A DNA stretch of 32,191 bases from Chloroflexota bacterium (GCA_005879985.1 VBIA01000166.1:1-32191); one strand, 5' to 3'; positions 15,659-29,515 are shown, numbered from the stretch's first letter. The notes: generated from the sequence alone by a model not told the origin. Made by a program: numbers and translations.

Positions 15659-15746
15659 GCGCCCCAAATGATTTGTATACAAAAGCGCGAAATCCCCGCG
15701 AAATGACGTGCGTTTGTATACAAACGCGCGGTTGGGACTCGCGCGC
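15655..15746. mobile_element. Putative 92-bp MITE-like insert with paired TTTGTATACAAA palindromes
   Basis: CATGAGCG at 15654-15661 and 15746-15753; palindromes at 15672-15683 and 15710-15727; near-terminal CCCAA/TTGGG. Confidence 0.45.
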
Positions 15747-16281
15747 ATGAGCGTCACCGAACGACGGCTGAAGGCGACCGTGATGGACGCAGAGCAGATC
15801 CGCCGCTCGCTGTCGCGCATCGCGCACGAGATCGTGGAGCGCAACCACGGCGCGGGCGAGGTGGTGCTGGTGGGTGTGTACTCGCGAGGCGATCACCTGG
15901 CGCGGCGGCTGGCCGGCCAGCTGGAGGAGCTCGAAGGGCATCCGATCGCGGTTGGCGCGATCGACACCAGCGAGCACCGCGACGACCGCCATCTGCGCGA
16001 GCCCGCGCACCGATTCAAGTCGGACGTGCCCGACGTCGACGGCAAGGTGGTCGTGCTCGTCGACGATGTGATCCACCGCGGACGCACCGCGCGAGCGGCG
16101 ATGGACGCGCTGCTCGACTTCGGGCGGCCGCGTGCGATCCAGCTGGCGGTGCTCGTCGACCGCGGCCATCGCGAGCTGCCGATCCGCCCCGACTACGTGG
16201 GCAAGAACGTGCCCACCTCGGACTCCGAGCGCATCGAGGTGCTCGTGGCCGAGGAGGACGGTCTCGACCAGGCGGTGATCG

Positions 16282-16292
<11 letters not shown>
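15747..16292 (+). CDS. pyrR: Bifunctional pyr operon regulator / uracil phosphoribosyltransferase PyrR
   Basis: [82 protein letters not shown]. Confidence 0.96.
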
Positions 16293-20590
<4,298 letters not shown>

Positions 20591-20613
<23 letters not shown>

Positions 20614-21358
20614 CGCGCCGCTGGTCGAGCGGCGCGGGGTGGCTCGGGACATGTGGGTGCTCGGCTTCGCGGCTCCTGAGATCGCAGCCTCGGTCAAAGC
20701 CGGGCAGTTCGTAAACATCGGGCTGCGGCTTGGATCGCTTCTCCGACGGCCGTTCTCCGTGTATCGCGCCGAGGGCGATCGCATCGAAGTGGTTCTCAAG
20801 GCGGTCGGGGTTGGGACGGCGCAGATGCTCGCGATGCGTGAGGGCGACGTCGCGAGCTGCCTTGGCCCGCTCGGATGCGGATTCGATCTGTCCCGTCCCG
20901 CGAAGTCGGTGACCCTCGTCAGCGGCGGGCTGGGCGTGGCGCCGATGCCGCTCGCGGTGCGCGACGCGCGAGCGGCGGGCCTGCATGTGACATGGGTGCA
21001 CGGTGCGCGCACGGCGGATGAGCTCTGCTCCGAGACGGACGGCGATGACGTGATCCTCGCCACCGACGACGGCAGCGCCGGATTCGCGGGAACGGTCGTT
21101 GCCGCCGCGCCCGACGCCGATCTGGTGCTTGCATGCGGCCCGAACCGCATGCTTGCCGCTGTCTCGCAGCGATGGCCGCAAGCGCAGGTGGCCGTCGAGA
21201 CGTACATGGGATGCGGTACCGGCGTATGCCTCGGGTGCGCCGTGCCGCTGACGGGCGGCGGATACGACCGCGCATGCACCGAAGGCCCGGTCTACCTAGC
21301 CGCGGACGTCGACTGGCAGGCGCTGCCATCCCACCTGTCCTATGCGGTGAGCGCGTGA
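20591..21358 (+). CDS. pyrK: Dihydroorotate dehydrogenase electron transfer subunit
   Basis: [42 protein letters not shown]...RACTEGPVY 2Fe-2S cysteines. Confidence 0.95.
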
Positions 21359-22269
21359 CGTCCGACCTGTCGGTGGAAGTCGGCGGCCTCGAGCTCCGCG
21401 GACCTGTGCTCGCCGCGTCGGGAACGTTTGGCTACGGCACCGAGGTTCCGCTGCTCGAGCGGCGCGCTCTTGGCGCGATGGTCTCCAAGGGCATCTTCCT
21501 CAAACCGCGCGCCGGCACTGCGCCACCCCGCATCGCCGAGACGCCCTCGGGGATGCTCAACGCGATTGGCCTGCAGGGCCCAGGCGTCGACGGGCTCATC
21601 CGCGACTACGCGCCCAAGTGGGCGGCCTGGGACTTCCCGGTGCTGGTCAACATCAACGGCGAGTCCGCCGCCGAGTACGGAGAGCTGTCCGCGCGGCTCG
21701 ACGGAGTGCCCGGCGTCGCGGGATTCGAGATCAACATCTCGTGTCCCAACGTCGAGCAGGGCGGCATGTACTTCGGCAACGACCCGCGCGCGGCGGCGTC
21801 GGTGACCGAGGCGGTGCGTAGGCGTACGAAGCTGCCGGTATGGGTCAAGCTCACGCCGATGGTCTCCGACATCGGCATCATCGCTCGCGCCGTGGAGGCC
21901 GCGGGCGCAGACGCGCTGTCGGCGGTGAACACGTTCGTTGGCATGTCGATGGACCTGAACGCTTACCAGCCGCGCCTGAGCTTCCGCACCGGCGGCCTGT
22001 CAGGACCTGCGATCCGGCCGCTGGCAGTGCACCTCGCACATCAGGCTGCGCGCGCGGTCGACATCCCGGTGATCGGCGTCGGCGGCATCATGCGGGCTGA
22101 GGACGCGCTCGAGTTCCTGGTCGCCGGCTGCCGCGCGGTGCAGGTCGGCACCGCCACGTTCGTGAACCCCAACGCGATCGCCGAGGTGCACGACGGCATC
22201 GCCGCCTTCATGGCGGCAAAGGGCTTCGCGTCTCTCAGCGAGCTGCCAAGGTATCTGCCTCGTGACTGA
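21355..22269 (+). CDS. pyrD: Dihydroorotate dehydrogenase, class 1B catalytic subunit
   Basis: LAASGTFGYGTE; EINISCPNVEQGG; GGLSGPAIRPLAV; IGVGGIMRAEDALEFLVAG; GTG start in GTGA overlap. Confidence 0.95.
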   Translation: MTSDLSVEVGGLELRGPVLAASGTFGYGTEVPLLERRALGAMVSKGIFLKPRAGTAPPRIAETPSGMLNAIGLQGPGVDGLIRDYAPKWAAWDFPVLVNINGESAAEYGELSARLDGVPGVAGFEINISCPNVEQGGMYFGNDPRAAASVTEAVRRRTKLPVWVKLTPMVSDIGIIARAVEAAGADALSAVNTFVGMSMDLNAYQPRLSFRTGGLSGPAIRPLAVHLAHQAARAVDIPVIGVGGIMRAEDALEFLVAGCRAVQVGTATFVNPNAIAEVHDGIAAFMAAKGFASLSELPRYLPRD

Positions 22270-22939
22270 GCTTCCGCCGCGCGACCCCGGCGTGTCGGAA
22301 AAGATCCAGATCCTCGCGACGGAGCACTGGAGCCTGATCGCCGCGCGGGCGCTCACCTACCAGGAGTCGCTCGGACGGGTGAGCATGTTCCTCGGGGTGC
22401 TGTCTGGCTCGGTGATCGCTCTTGCGCTCATCGCGCAGGTGGACCACTTCAGCACGACGTTCATAGCAGTCGCGATCTTCATGCTTGCGGTGGTGTTCTT
22501 CGTCGGTGTCGCCACCATCCGGCGACTCCAGATGCTTAACCTCGACGACTACAGGTGGGTCCTCGGCATGAACCGCCTGCGCCATGCGTACCTCGAGCTG
22601 CATCCGGAGCTGGAGCCGTACTTCATCACCAGCCAGTACGACGACGTCGGTGGCAACCTGAAGACGCTCGGGCTGGCCCCGGCGAGCGCCCCTCTGCTGG
22701 GCACCGTATTTCACGGCTTCATCACGCTGCCGGGAATGCTCGGCGTGATCGTGGCATCGGTGGGAGCCGCGATCGCCGGGCTGGCCGTCAGCGGCTTCGG
22801 GCAGTCGCCGAATGTGGTGCTGCTCGCCGGCGTCCTCGGATTTGCCGCGGTCCTCGCCATGGTCTTCTACACCAGCCGGCGTTCGTACCGCAGCTATGGC
22901 CCCAGCATCGAGCCCCGTTTTCCGACTCCCAAGGGATAG
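22262..22939 (+). CDS. Hypothetical membrane protein
   Basis: 225 aa with several hydrophobic segments, overlapping the pyrD stop. Confidence 0.75.
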   Translation: MTELPPRDPGVSEKIQILATEHWSLIAARALTYQESLGRVSMFLGVLSGSVIALALIAQVDHFSTTFIAVAIFMLAVVFFVGVATIRRLQMLNLDDYRWVLGMNRLRHAYLELHPELEPYFITSQYDDVGGNLKTLGLAPASAPLLGTVFHGFITLPGMLGVIVASVGAAIAGLAVSGFGQSPNVVLLAGVLGFAAVLAMVFYTSRRSYRSYGPSIEPRFPTPKG

Positions 22940-22963
22940 CCGGGCCTCACACTGGTAGGCCCC

Positions 22964-23770
22964 ATGCTGGAAGTCCGCTCGCTCGCCAAGCGATATGGCG
23001 ACGTGCTCGCTCTGACCGACCTGACCGTGAACGTGGGCGAGCGCTCGTGCCTCGTTCTTCTAGGTCGCAACGGCGCCGGCAAGACCACCGCCCTGCGCTG
23101 CATGGCCGGCGTGCTCGCGCCGAGCGCCGGCACGGTGCGGGTGGATGGCATCGACGCAGCATCTGATCCCGCGGCCGTGCGCGCGCGTGTGGGCCTCATG
23201 CCGGAGCTGCCCGGCCTATACGAGCGGATGTCGGCGCGCGCGTACCTCGACTACTTCGGCGCCATCTACGGGATGGACCAGGACGTGCGAAAGCGCCGTA
23301 TCGACGAGCTGCTGGACCTGTTCGAGCTCACCGACGCCGGCGACCGCTGGCTCGGCACCTTCTCGAAAGGCATGCGGCAGAAGGTCGCGCTGATCCGCGC
23401 CACGCTGCACCGCCCGCGCCTGGTGCTGGCGGACGAGCCGACCTCGGCTCTAGACCCCGACAGCGCGCGGCGCGCGTGGGCCTATCTCAAAGACCTGCAG
23501 GCGCACGGCTGCGCGCTCGTGATCTGCACGCACAACATGGACGAGGCCGAGCACCTCGGCGCATCGGACGATGGCGATGCTGCGATCGGCATCATGTCCG
23601 CCGGCCGCGCGCTGGCCATCGGGGACATGCCGTCCCTGCGCGTTCGGTCTGGGCTGCAGGTGCGGCGCGAGACGCGCGAGCTGCCGACTCTGCAGGACAT
23701 CTACCTCGCGGTCATTTCCAGCTACTCAGGCAACCACCAACATGAGCTGGTTGGATCTCGATCGGCGTAA
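22964..23770 (+). CDS. ABC transporter ATP-binding protein
   Basis: Walker A GRNGAGKTT; signature-like TFSKGMRQK; Walker B LVLADEPTSALDP. Confidence 0.95.
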   Translation: MLEVRSLAKRYGDVLALTDLTVNVGERSCLVLLGRNGAGKTTALRCMAGVLAPSAGTVRVDGIDAASDPAAVRARVGLMPELPGLYERMSARAYLDYFGAIYGMDQDVRKRRIDELLDLFELTDAGDRWLGTFSKGMRQKVALIRATLHRPRLVLADEPTSALDPDSARRAWAYLKDLQAHGCALVICTHNMDEAEHLGASDDGDAAIGIMSAGRALAIGDMPSLRVRSGLQVRRETRELPTLQDIYLAVISSYSGNHQHELVGSRSA

Positions 23771-25073
23771 GGCGGGGCTGGTAGCCGCTCGCGACCTGCG
23801 CGACGCGGTCAGCGAGCTCCGCCTCATCCTCGCCATGGTCGGGTTGACCATCGCGATCCCGGTCGCGAGCGCGATCGGCGTCAGGGGCCTTGCGCTATAC
23901 GGTGGCGGCACCGCGGTGGTCAACCGGCTCTCGGTCGTGGGAGCGTTCTTCGTCGTCTTCATCCCCGCGAGCTTCTCGCTCGTGCTGGCGCTCGAGTCGT
24001 TCGTCGGCGAGCGCGAACGCACGACGCTCGAGGTGCTCATCTCCACGCCGCTGAAGGAGGCCGAGATCTACGCGGGCAAGGTCGCGGCGGTCCTGGCGAT
24101 CTCGCTTGCGCTCTGTTACGGCGGGCTGGCCGTCTACTGCCTCGCCGTCTTTCCCGGTCTCGGCTACTTCCCCCTCGACGTGCTGATCGCGCTCGGCCTC
24201 TCGACCATCTGCCAGGTTGCGGCCATGGTCGCGGGCGCGGTGATCATCAGCCTCAACGCGCGCACGATGCGGGCGGCCAACGTGATGGCCTCTTTCATCA
24301 TCCTGCCCATGTCCGTGGCCCTGCAGGTGGAGGCGGCGCTCATCCTGCTCGGCCGGACGGAGTTCTTGTGGGGATTCGCGGGCCTGATGACCGTGCTAGC
24401 CGCGATCCTCCTGCGCATGGGCCTTAAGGGCTTCTCGCGCGAGGCGCTGCTCGCGCGCGATGCGGGGCTGCGCAGGCCGATGCAGCGAGCTGCCAACGCG
24501 CTGCGCGCGAGCTTCCAGCGCCGGCCAGGCATCCTGCGGCTTCTGTGGTGGCGTCGTACCGCGCTGCTCGTCGCCGCGTTCGGGCTTCCGGCCGGAGCGG
24601 TCGCGGGTTACGTCGCGGGCATCACCGGCGCGATCCGCGCACCGGTCGTCAAGCCGGCGCTTTCCGCGCTCATCGCCGCAGCCGGTGACGGCACGCAGCT
24701 CGATCAGGCGCTCTCAATCGTCAGCCACAACCTGCTGGCCATCCTGCTGGTGGCGCCGCTGGCTCTCATCACCGCCGGCCTGAGCGGCTTCCTGCTCACG
24801 TTCCTGCCGGGGTTTCTCCTCGGTTTCGCCGCGTCGCAGTCTTCGTGGTCGATCGCGCTGACCGGCATCATTCCCAACGGCCTGGTCGAGATCCCGGTGG
24901 CCATCATCGCCGGCGGGCTCGCCATCCACATAGGCGCGGCGGTAATACACATGGAGGCGTCCGGCGGCTGGACCGCACGAGTGCTCGCCGCGGGCGCGGA
25001 CTACGTGCGCGCGCTGCGATGGCTCGTGCCCGGGCTGATCGTCGCGGCTGTTCTAGAGGTCAGGTTCGGGTAG
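23742..25073 (+). CDS. ABC-2 type permease with C-terminal SpoIIM-like membrane domain
   Basis: MSWLDLDRRKAGLVAARDLRDAVSELRLILAMVGL...ERERTTLEVLISTPLKEAEIYAGKV; C-terminal NLLAILLVAPLALITAGLSGFLLTFLPGFLLGFAAS...IIPNGLVEIPVAIIAGGLAIHIG. Confidence 0.8.
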   Translation: MSWLDLDRRKAGLVAARDLRDAVSELRLILAMVGLTIAIPVASAIGVRGLALYGGGTAVVNRLSVVGAFFVVFIPASFSLVLALESFVGERERTTLEVLISTPLKEAEIYAGKVAAVLAISLALCYGGLAVYCLAVFPGLGYFPLDVLIALGLSTICQVAAMVAGAVIISLNARTMRAANVMASFIILPMSVALQVEAALILLGRTEFLWGFAGLMTVLAAILLRMGLKGFSREALLARDAGLRRPMQRAANALRASFQRRPGILRLLWWRRTALLVAAFGLPAGAVAGYVAGITGAIRAPVVKPALSALIAAAGDGTQLDQALSIVSHNLLAILLVAPLALITAGLSGFLLTFLPGFLLGFAASQSSWSIALTGIIPNGLVEIPVAIIAGGLAIHIGAAVIHMEASGGWTARVLAAGADYVRALRWLVPGLIVAAVLEVRFG

Positions 25074-26351
25074 AGCCGGTCGCTGAAAGACCGTCGGCCT
25101 GAGCAGCCGTGTCGCCACGACCACCGCGCCGGCGACAGTCGCCCCAATCGCCATCGCCCACGGCGCGCCCAGCAGCGTGGCCAGCGCGCCGGCCTGCATC
25201 GCGCCGAGCGGCCCGACCCCGATGAGCGCCTGCGCGTACAGCCCCATCACACGGCCACGCAGCCGGTCGGGCGTGAGCGTCTGGATACGGCTGTTCGCGG
25301 TGGCGACGAATGAGATCTGGCAGTAGCCCGCGGCGAAGAGCGCGGCCGCGGACAGAAGAAAGACGCGCGAAAACGAGAAGAGGAGCAGAGCGGCGACCCA
25401 GAGAAGGCCGAGCCAGAACTGGCGCGCCGGGTCCGCGCCGAGTCCAGGGAAGAACGCAAGGGTCAAGGCTCCCACCAGTGCGCCGAGTCCCATCGATGCC
25501 ATCAGGAACCCGAACCCGGATGCGCCTGCATGGAGCACCTGGTCTGCGAACAGGGGGATGAGAGTGAGGCGGTTCATCGCAAACAGCGAGAAGACCGCCA
25601 CGTCGATCAGCAGCAGGCCGACCATCGGCTCGCGCACAACGTACGCGGCTCCCTCCGCGAGTCGCTGCCGCCACCGCTGCTCGTGTTTCTCGCGGACGAC
25701 GGCGGGCAGGTTGCGCATCAGCAGCAGCGCGGCCACAGCTGCCAGGTAGCTCACCGAGGTCGCTAGAAAGCAAACAGGCACGCCCGCCGCGCCGATGATC
25801 ACGCCCGCCACCGACGGTCCCACGACAGCGGCGCCGTTGAACACCGAAGAGTTGAGCGCGATCGCGTTCATCAGGTCCTGCTTACCCACCATCTCGATCA
25901 CGAAGGACTGGCGGGCCGGCACGTCGAAAGCGTTGATGGTGCCGGTCGCAGCCGCGGCGATGAGCACCTCCCAGTACATCGCGTGGCCGCTCGAGCTAAG
26001 CAGGAACAGGGCGAACGACGGAATCGTGAACGCCGCCTGCGTGGTCAGCAGCACGGAGCGTTTGCGGTAGCGGTCGGCGACGATGCCGCCGAACTGGCTG
26101 CCCAGCAATACCGGCGTGAACTGCACGGCAAGCACGAGGCCGACGAGGAGTCCGCTGTGCGTCAGCTGCAGCGCGAGCCACGGCATGGCCACGCTCTGCA
26201 TCCACGTGCCGATCGTCGAGATGATCTGCCCGGTCAGGAACAGGCGGTAGTTCCGGTGCCGAAGCGCGCCAAGCATCCGCGCGCTGCCGGCGCGTGCGGC
26301 GGCCGGGTCGGGACCGCCCTCGGCGCGCCGCATTAGGCTTTTCTCATCCAA
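25053..26351 (-). CDS. MFS transporter (EntS/MFS_3-like)
   Basis: LGALRHRNYRLFLTGQIISTIGTWMQSVAMPWLALQLTHSG...; DRYRKRSVLL; start may instead be ATG at 26333. Confidence 0.92.
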   Translation of the reverse strand: MDEKSLMRRAEGGPDPAAARAGSARMLGALRHRNYRLFLTGQIISTIGTWMQSVAMPWLALQLTHSGLLVGLVLAVQFTPVLLGSQFGGIVADRYRKRSVLLTTQAAFTIPSFALFLLSSSGHAMYWEVLIAAAATGTINAFDVPARQSFVIEMVGKQDLMNAIALNSSVFNGAAVVGPSVAGVIIGAAGVPVCFLATSVSYLAAVAALLLMRNLPAVVREKHEQRWRQRLAEGAAYVVREPMVGLLLIDVAVFSLFAMNRLTLIPLFADQVLHAGASGFGFLMASMGLGALVGALTLAFFPGLGADPARQFWLGLLWVAALLLFSFSRVFLLSAAALFAAGYCQISFVATANSRIQTLTPDRLRGRVMGLYAQALIGVGPLGAMQAGALATLLGAPWAMAIGATVAGAVVVATRLLRPTVFQRPALPEPDL

Positions 26352-26353
26352 GC

Positions 26354-26812
26354 ATGAGCAAGATCCGCGAGAGCGTGATCATCAAAGCCCCGGCGGAGCG
26401 CGTGTGGGCGGTCGTGCAGGAAGACGTGGTCCACGCGCCGCGATGGACGACGAACCTCGAGAAGGTCGAGAAGCTCGATGCTGGAGCGCCGCGAGCCGGC
26501 ACGCGCTATCGCTATCACCTCGACCTACCGGGCGGCATCAAGGAGACGCTCGAGGTCCAGCAGAACGTGTTCACCAAGCCGAAGCACTGTTCCGGCAGGT
26601 TCATCAAGGGCCCACTCAAGGGCGACTGGTCATACACCTACGCAGAACGCAAGGATGGCACGCACGTCGTGTACGAGATGGACTTCGAGCTCACAGGCCT
26701 GCTGCGTTTTGCGGGTGGTTTGCTGTCGCGCCAGTACGCGGAGGGCATCCGCGACAACATGAAACGGCTCAAGGCGTACATCGAGTCGGGCAAGGGACCG
26801 AAGGAGAAATAA
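26354..26812 (+). CDS. SRPBCC-family (START-like) protein
   Basis: MSKIRESVIIKAPAERVWAVVQEDVVHAPRWTTNLEKVEKLDAGAPRAGTRYRYHLDLPGG; polyketide cyclase-like fold pattern. Confidence 0.85.
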   Translation: MSKIRESVIIKAPAERVWAVVQEDVVHAPRWTTNLEKVEKLDAGAPRAGTRYRYHLDLPGGIKETLEVQQNVFTKPKHCSGRFIKGPLKGDWSYTYAERKDGTHVVYEMDFELTGLLRFAGGLLSRQYAEGIRDNMKRLKAYIESGKGPKEK

Positions 26813-26858
26813 GTCGCTCGCGTACGTCTTCTCGCACCGGCCGGCATTAGGTGGGGAC

Positions 26859-27335
26859 GTGCAAGCCTACGAGGACGCCCTGAGGCGATTCCACGCCGAG
26901 CTGGCGCGCGGCGGGCCGGCGGGGTTTGTGGCCTCGACGACGTATCGATTCGACGACGGATACAGCGACTGGTACCTCGTCGAGAATTCGGCGGCTCTCG
27001 ACGTTCTGAACGAAGCTGCAGTCAGCGGCGCCCGGGCGGCCTCGCACGACGCCGCCGCGCGCATGGCGGCTTTGGGCAGCGGCAAGCTGCTCAGCCTGGC
27101 CCAGGGCGAGAGTGACGTGGACGCGCTGCACGAGGCCGCCTTCGCGAAGCCCCCGGGCATGGCTTACGGCGACCTGTACGCGATGACCGCAGCGTTCACA
27201 GCTCAGGAGGGCGTGGCGTTGTGGCGGCGGATGATGGTGCTGGGTCCGCCGCCGGAGTTCTGCTTCGTTTCGCGCGAGCCCAGGCAATTGCCGGCCGAAC
27301 TTGCGCCAGAGGTGCGCATCCGCAGGAAGATCTGA
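26859..27335 (+). CDS. Hypothetical protein, 158 aa, no recognised family
   Basis: GTG start ORF between SRPBCC and holin-like genes; no recognisable family. Confidence 0.65.
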   Translation: MQAYEDALRRFHAELARGGPAGFVASTTYRFDDGYSDWYLVENSAALDVLNEAAVSGARAASHDAAARMAALGSGKLLSLAQGESDVDALHEAAFAKPPGMAYGDLYAMTAAFTAQEGVALWRRMMVLGPPPEFCFVSREPRQLPAELAPEVRIRRKI

Positions 27336-27366
27336 CCCGCCAGGCGTTGCTTTCATAGCTGCAGAA

Positions 27367-27777
27367 ATGACCACGAAAGCAGAGCCCAGGAAGTCGAACG
27401 GAGCAATCAGGTCGGGCGACCTTGCGGCGGAGGTCGTTCAGGACCTCAACCGCCTGGTGAGCCTGGAGGTCGCGCTGGCCAAGCAGGAGCTGAAAGAGCT
27501 CGCCATCACCAACGCCATCGCGGTGGCTTGCTTCGCGGCCGCGGGCATCCTCGTGCTGCTGGCGCTGCTCGTCGCGGTACCGGTCATCGTCGTGGTGCTG
27601 GTGCCCTGGCACTGGGAAGCGGCGGTGGTGTGGGCTGTCGCCTACGTCCTCATTGCGGCAGTGCTCGCGCTGTATGGACGCACGCGGATGAACGTGACGC
27701 TGCCGCAGAAGACCATCAACAGCCTCAAGGAGACGAAGGAATGGGCGCTAAAGCGGATGAGATCGACCGCGAGATAA
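27367..27777 (+). CDS. Phage-holin-superfamily (DUF1469/Actino_PHX-like) membrane protein
   Basis: LAAEVVQDLNRLVSLEVALAKQELKELA followed by two TM segments. Confidence 0.8.
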   Translation: MTTKAEPRKSNGAIRSGDLAAEVVQDLNRLVSLEVALAKQELKELAITNAIAVACFAAAGILVLLALLVAVPVIVVVLVPWHWEAAVVWAVAYVLIAAVLALYGRTRMNVTLPQKTINSLKETKEWALKRMRSTAR

Positions 27778-28178
27778 GCGCAACGCGGGACCACGTCGAT
27801 CAGAACCTTGCGATCCTCGAGCGGCGCGCGATGAAGGGCGCCAGGCGCTACGGAAGCATGGCCGCCATCGGCCTGGTCACCGGCGTGCTGGTCGCGGGCG
27901 CCGCGTTCCTGATCTACCGAGCGGTTCGGAAGCCCGCGATGGCCGAACGGCTCCGCGGGATGATGCCCAACGCGCTCGGCGAGCTGCCCGACTCGGTGCG
28001 GGAGAAGCTCAAGCGGCGGCCGGTACGCGTGGTGATCTCCACGGCCGAGGACAGAGAGCGCGCGTGGGAGTCGGTCGCCCGCAAGATGGCGCCGATGATC
28101 GCGACGTCGGTCGCGACAGCCGTGGCATCGCGGATCGCGCGACCGGCACCAGGGACCGGCAAAAAATCGGAGGCTTGA
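27741..28178 (+). CDS. DUF3618-like membrane-anchored protein
   Basis: ADEIDREISATRDHVDQNLAILERRA motif plus one TM; overlaps neighbours. Confidence 0.75.
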   Translation: MGAKADEIDREISATRDHVDQNLAILERRAMKGARRYGSMAAIGLVTGVLVAGAAFLIYRAVRKPAMAERLRGMMPNALGELPDSVREKLKRRPVRVVISTAEDRERAWESVARKMAPMIATSVATAVASRIARPAPGTGKKSEA

Positions 28179-29170
28179 TCCGGAGAGTCCGGGAATCGCT
28201 CCCGGTCAGGGTGCTGCAGGCCTTCGGCGCCAGCCAGGCCGGCAATTACGCGTCGGCGCTTGCTTTCAACACGCTCCTTGCGATGTTCCCGCTGATGCTG
28301 GGAATCCTCGCCATCATCGGTTTCAGCATCCGCGACCCGGCGGCCGAGGCGAGGTTTCAGCTGCTGATCATCGCCACGTTTCCGAGCACGGCGCAGCCCG
28401 AGCTCATCCGCGCGCTGCATGGCGTGAAGGATTCGGCCGGGCTGCTCGGCATCATCTCCATCGGCGGCCTCATCTGGTCGGGCAGCGGCATCTTCGCGAC
28501 CATGGAGTTCGCTTTCGCCCAGATCTTCGGCATCCCGCAGCGCGACACCGTGCGGCAGAAGCTGATGGGGTTCGTGATGATGATCGTGCTGGTCGTCGCG
28601 GTCGGCGTGACGGTGGGCGCGAACGCGCTGGCGGGTGTGCTGCCGGCGGCGTGGCTCCTGAGCTTTGTCATCGGCGCGACCGCGATGGTCGGTCTGCTCG
28701 TGCTCCTGTACCGGCTGGTGCCGAATCGGACGTACACGCTGCGCGAAGTGCTGCCCGGCGCGCTGCTCGCAGGCGTGCTCATCGAGGTGCTGTCGCTCGC
28801 GTTCCCGCTGTACGAGCACATCGCCGGCGGCTTCAACACCTACGGCGCGCAGTTCGCGCTCTTCTTCCTGCTCGCCGCGTGGTTCTACTTGCTGAGCAAC
28901 CTGGTCCTGCTGGGTGCGGTCTACAACAAGTTCCGCGCCGGCACGCCGCAAAAGCCAGGACTGATCGCCAGCCCGCACCACGAAACGCGCGAGGTCGCGA
29001 GCCCGCATGAGGTCATCGAGGAGAAGAAGGCGGAGGTTCCTGCCGAGGCTTCGCGCTCACGGCCCGACCGGCCACCCCTTGTACGAAGGCTTGCTGGTCA
29101 TGTGCTCGCGGGCTTCGCTCTCGCCGCCGGGCTCTTCCGCCGCCGCGGCAGCCGCGCCGCCAAGACGTGA
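28175..29170 (+). CDS. YihY/BrkB family membrane protein
   Basis: GNYASALAFNTLLAMFPLMLGILAIIGF; GGFNTYGAQFALFFLLAAWFYLLSNLVLLGAVYN; TTGA overlap with the upstream gene. Confidence 0.9.
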   Translation: MIRRVRESLPVRVLQAFGASQAGNYASALAFNTLLAMFPLMLGILAIIGFSIRDPAAEARFQLLIIATFPSTAQPELIRALHGVKDSAGLLGIISIGGLIWSGSGIFATMEFAFAQIFGIPQRDTVRQKLMGFVMMIVLVVAVGVTVGANALAGVLPAAWLLSFVIGATAMVGLLVLLYRLVPNRTYTLREVLPGALLAGVLIEVLSLAFPLYEHIAGGFNTYGAQFALFFLLAAWFYLLSNLVLLGAVYNKFRAGTPQKPGLIASPHHETREVASPHEVIEEKKAEVPAEASRSRPDRPPLVRRLAGHVLAGFALAAGLFRRRGSRAAKT

Positions 29171-29269
29171 GGTAGGCCCAGATAGTTCATTTGTACGGCG
29201 ACAACCGCGACCGCCCGCCCATACTGGTCGCAGCCCGGGGGAAGCGGGGAAGGAAGGCCAGGGGGAGAG

Positions 29270-29515
29270 ATGAGCATCGTCGATTTTCCTATTTCGCGTC
29301 TTCGCGGCGCGTCTGATCGTGTGGCGCTGAGGATGGGCCTGGCCACGAGCCGGCCGCATCTGGAGGTGCTGAAGTGGCCCGAGGCGGGGCCAGTGCCACT
29401 GCCTTGCTACTGCGATCGATGCGCGACGGTCATCGAGTCGGGCGCCGTTCTGCACGGCACCGGCGTGTACTGCACCGTCGAGTGCTCGCTGGAGGGTCCC
29501 CGCACGCCGGCCTGA
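29270..29515 (+). CDS. Small Cys-rich (zinc-ribbon-like) protein, 81 aa
   Basis: CYCDRCATVIESGAVLHGTGVYCTVECS. Confidence 0.6.
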   Translation: MSIVDFPISRLRGASDRVALRMGLATSRPHLEVLKWPEAGPVPLPCYCDRCATVIESGAVLHGTGVYCTVECSLEGPRTPA

